Below, one piece after another: positions 61,094-64,000 of a DNA stretch of 64,000 bases (the stretch's first letter is position 1; every line of letters starts with the position of its first letter). A program made the position numbers and the translations under genes. The DNA is from Hirsutella rhossiliensis (taxonomy: Eukaryota > Ascomycota > Sordariomycetes > Hypocreales > Ophiocordycipitaceae): positions 1,488,001 to 1,552,000 of the forward strand of contig NW_025408675.1 of the NCBI RefSeq assembly GCF_020360975.1. The letters are read 5' to 3'. Under the pieces are notes generated by a model, which worked only from the letters and a program-made list of their open reading frames with translations, was not told the DNA's origin and ran no database searches.

Positions 61094-61579
61094 TCTCGCG
61101 AAGAGAGATATAAGAAGTATATAAAAATACACAAAGGTAAAATTAGAAGTAAGGGGTCGGATAGGTAGGGCAGAGAGATTTAATTCTTATAGGAGTAGCA
61201 ATTATAGTAGGGGAGTAATTATTATATTGCTTTAATTATCCTTCTTTCCTCTATATAACGCCCCTCTTTATACCTATCTAGCATCTTAATTAATAAAGAA
61301 GATCCTGCTTAAAGAAGCTATTAATATCCTTTTAACTACTAAGCTTTTTACCGGTTTTCCCCCCTCTTTTCTAGCCGTTGCCGGTATATCCGTCTTATCT
61401 TTCGCTACCTTTATAGGAAGCTATCGCTACTTCTACTTCCCCTTATACCCCTACCCTCCTTTCTATACCTCTTTTTAGCTCCTTCTTCCTTCTTTTACAC
61501 CGGGTGTTTTTAGCTTCCTTAGTCCCTTATACTAACGGATATCTCCGAGAACTATAAAATCAGGCCACGCTTCGCGATA
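61094..61579 (-). repeat. 5' LTR of Copia copy C
   Basis: It is 486 bp and pairs with 55245-55730. It ends CTTCGCGATA at 61579 (TATCGCGAAG on the minus strand, from TGTCGCGAAG) and is followed by GTAAT. Confidence 0.92.
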
Positions 61580-62000
61580 GTAATATCGTATATTAGAGTT
61601 CGACTAAGTATAAACGTATTACTTATAGCGTTCTTACCTTAGAGATCTATAGGATAGTTAACGGATTCGATATTAAAATATCGCTTATAACGACTTTAAA
61701 GATAATTATAGACCGCCTTAGATTTCCTTCTATCCCTCTTATCGTCTATATAGACTCGTATTCCCTTTATAAATGCCTTATTAAACTAGGCACGACGAAG
61801 GAGAAACGATTAATAATTAATATTATAGCCCTTTATTAGTTATATAAGTAACGGGAGATTATATAGATTCGTTAAATCAACGGTATAGATAACCTAGCTA
61901 ATACTATAACGAAGGCATTACTAAACTAAGCCCTCGAACGCTTTATTAATACTAATAGTCTAATAATTTAAATAGAAGGATATATCTCGCGCCCTTAATC
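61580..62000 (+). pseudogene. Decayed Copia J RNase H, part 2
   Basis: This continues part 1 after Copia C. The frame reads GNIVY, RIVNGFD, then VYIDSYSLYKCLIKLGTTKE, the DSxSLYxCL box characteristic of this fungal Copia RNase H, then LIINIIAL, INGIDNLANTITKAL and ALERFINTN. A terminal block (QIEGYISRP) and TAA close the polyprotein near 61998. In-frame stops are few here. Confidence 0.87.
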
Positions 62001-62186
62001 TATTAAGTAGCTTACGATTAAATTATTCCTATAATTAAAGGGCTCTATTTCCCCTTTTTAGTTATTATAACCAACCTATTTAACTAGGTCCTTCCGGTTT
62101 ATATAGTTCGTTATTATAACCTACCTAACTAGGTCTTCTTACCTTATTTATTATAGTAGCTATAACTATAACTAAAAAGTTACTAG

Positions 62187-62374
62187 TATAGGAATTATAG
62201 TAACCTATTATACTTATTTAGCTAGCTTACGTACGCTATTACGTATATAGCTAAGGATAGCTAAGGCTATATAGCTAGCTTCGTAGCCTCCTCCCTTCTT
62301 AGAAGATTATAAACGATTATAATATACTAGTTACCTTTATTATTAATATATATATATATTAAGACCTACTAATA
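62187..62374 (+). repeat. 3' LTR of Copia J
   Basis: It is 188 bp, pairs with 50026-50213 and is followed by GATAT (62375-62379). Differences between the two LTRs are mainly C/T and G/A. Confidence 0.88.
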
Positions 62375-64000
62375 GATATTAAAGAATATAACCTTATATT
62401 AAGACTTCTATAGTTATAGGAGAGTAACCTACTAATTAACTAGAAAACTAGCTAGCTATATTAAAATAAGGATATAAGTTTCTAAGACTAATAGATTTAA
62501 GAGAAAGTAAAATTTTATAATAATTTAGCTACTAAATAAGATAAAAAGGATAACTATTTAAGTAAGTTATTATAGGCTTTAGTAATATAAACGAAAATAG
62601 TAACTAAACTAATAGATATAATAAAATTAATTAATAAGACTTATATACTAACTAATATAGCTATATAACTTAGTATCTAATATAAATTAAATAAAGGATA
62701 TAATATAAAGATCTAAAATATTATTACTACTTTAAGGAAAGACCTTAAATAAATTAATAAAGAGCTTAAGTTAAGAGAAACTAGCTTTTAAAAGAAAGAA
62801 TAAAGCCTATAAAATAAAATAAAGAATATCCCTTAAGAATACTAGAAATATAATAAACTCTTTAAGGAAGAACTTAAGATAAGGTTACTTAAATATAGCT
62901 AATAAGACTATAAAATTTATCTTAAGGATAAAATAAAGCTAACTTTCTATAAGATCTATAACTTAAATAAAAAGTAATTATAAACGCTATATAACTACCT
63001 TAATAAGAATCTATAAAAGGGATATATATAAACGTTAATATTTAAAGTAAGCTACTTAGTTATATTTATTTTAAAGAAAAATAGTAAGCTATAACTATTT
63101 ATTAACTATAGACGCTTAAATAATATTACAATAAAAAACCGAATACTATTACCGCTTATATTAAAACTATAAGATTAACTATATAGTAAAAAATAGTTTA
63201 TAGCTTTAAACTATAAAGGCGCCTATAACTTAATATATATAAAAAAGGGATATAAATAGATAATAGCCTTTAAAACGAAATTTAAACTATTTAAATATCT
63301 AGTAATACTATTTAGACTTATAAATATACTAGCTACCTTTTAATATATAATTAATAATATCCTATATAAATACTTAGATATCTTTATAGTACTATACCTT
63401 AATAATATCTTAATTTTCTTAGATACCTTAAAAGAATATAAGGAATATACTTATAAGGTACTTTATATACTTTAAAATATAAAGTTACTAGTTAAACTAA
63501 AGAAAGGTAAGTTTTATATATAAAAAGTAGACTTCCTTAAATATATAATCTTATTAAGAGAGATATAAATATAATAAGATAAGATTAACTTAGTTAAAGA
63601 ATAGCTAATACTAAAGAACGTTAAAGATATATAAAGTTTCTTAGGATTTATAAATTACTATTAATAATTTATTAAAGATTTCGGAAAGATTATAGTATTA
63701 TTATATAACTTAATAAAGAAGGAGAAAGAATTTATATAGGATAATAAAGCTAATAAAGCTTTTAATTATATTAAGACTATAATTATATAAGAACTAGTCT
63801 TAACTACCTTTAATTTAAAACGATAAATCGAACTTAAAACTAATATATTAGACTTTATTTTAAGAGTATAAATTAGATAAAATAATAATAAAGAAAGACT
63901 ATAACCGATTATATTTTATTTAAAGAAGCTATATAGTATAGACCTTAATTACCTTATCTATAATAAAGAATTCCTTATAATTATTTAAGCTTTTAAGGAA
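62375..64000 (+). pseudogene. Decayed Gypsy pol, H2 part 2 (reverse transcriptase), open at window end
   Basis: It is the plus-orientation equivalent of H1 from about 30160 to 28600. Reverse transcriptase blocks are visible: FIALNYKGAYNLIYIKKGYK at about 63195-63255 and a catalytic box read as YLNN (63395-63406), where H1 has YLDN and the family YLDD. The RNase H start is reached before the window ends. Confidence 0.85.

Larger units (their letters stand above)
55245..61579 (-). mobile_element. Copia-type LTR retrotransposon, copy C
   Basis: LTRs of 486 bp each lie at 55245-55730 and 61094-61579, and the flanking duplication GTAAT is exact (55240-55244 and 61580-61584). It is complete and collinear with A and B, on the minus strand. 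CA/TG dinucleotides survive more often than in B or D, so RIP has been lighter or the insertion is younger. It is inserted in the RNase H of Copia J, whose frame (KIEG then NIVY) resumes on the other side. Confidence 0.94.
50026..62374 (+). mobile_element. Copia-type element J (second lineage), split by Copia C
   Basis: Two LTRs of 188 bp (50026-50213 and 62187-62374) are flanked by GATAT. Removing Copia C leaves about 6.0 kb. Gag, integrase, reverse transcriptase and RNase H follow in Copia order on the plus strand. It is unrelated in nucleotide sequence to the A-D family. It is inserted in Gypsy H2 and contains Copia C, flanked by GTAAT. Confidence 0.9.
49409..64000 (+). mobile_element. Gypsy element H2, left-truncated, split by Copia J, runs off the window
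   Basis: Two pieces, 49409-50025 and 62375-64000, are the reverse complement of contiguous parts of H1 (about 30780 down to 30160, and on to about 28600). Copia J lies between them with duplication GATAT on each side (50021-50025 and 62375-62379). H1 provides the empty site (TTATAGATATTAAAGAATAT in this orientation). The LTR and gag are missing on the left. Confidence 0.88.

Noticed and set aside
1..64000. CRISPR, tRNA, rRNA or telomeric repeats
   Set aside because: No regularly spaced repeats, no tRNA-like cloverleaf with recognisable arms, no rRNA-like conserved blocks and no TTAGGG array were noticed. Simple ATT, TA and G runs are short and isolated.

Overview
This is a gene-poor, transposon-derived stretch of a filamentous ascomycete (Pezizomycotina) genome, almost entirely altered by repeat-induced point mutation (RIP). 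The dinucleotides CA and TG are nearly absent and TA is greatly over-represented, while CG remains common. This is the mark of C-to-T change at CpA on both strands. As a result CAG, CAA and TGG codons have become TAG and TAA, so almost no open frame survives although the retrotransposon protein relics can still be read. I found no intact host gene, rRNA, tRNA or CRISPR array, and no telomeric array. The species cannot be named from the sequence.

Layout. 1-5396: RIP-altered filler, a solo-LTR fragment, and a small gag-only LTR element (M, minus strand). Its left LTR is split by the only element here that is not RIP-altered, a 2.18 kb Fot1/pogo-type DNA transposon (1352-3533). 5397-7720: an unknown decayed ORF, a 562 bp LTR-like repeat (F1) and the end of a chromodomain Gypsy element (K). 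7721-14028: Copia copy A, inserted in K. 14034-18393: the rest of K, a second decayed Copia-type integrase, and a truncated LTR (L1). 18394-36679: Copia copy D (minus), inserted in L1 and split by a Gypsy element G (19642-35316), which is itself split by a second Gypsy element H1 (25674-33534, minus). 36680-38166: second copy of F and a fold-back repeat. 38167-44400: Copia copy B. 44406-49408: relics including a PIF1-like helicase. 49409-64000: Gypsy H2 (plus), split by a different Copia lineage J (50026-62374), which is split by Copia copy C (55245-61579, minus).

The nesting is supported by exact target-site duplications (ACTAT, ATTAT, GTAAT, CTCTT, CTATA, GATAT) and by related copies that serve as empty-site references, so the order of several insertions can be read directly: L1, then Copia D, then G, then H1; and H2, then J, then Copia C. 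The Fot1-like transposon shows ordinary CA/TG content inside a RIP-altered host element, so it arrived after RIP of its surroundings or escaped it as a low-copy element. Its transposase is nevertheless broken by frameshifts.

I see no novel functional system. The most unusual items are: an antisense, single-frame decayed ORF between pol and the 3' LTR of Gypsy G; a gag-only LTR element with a recognisable zinc knuckle; Copia LTRs that end in TG...GA; loss of reverse transcriptase and integrase catalytic Asp through RIP-type changes; and the tendency of the few surviving CA dinucleotides to sit in GCA context. Positions of element ends backed by duplications should be exact to a base or so; ends of decayed ORFs are approximate.
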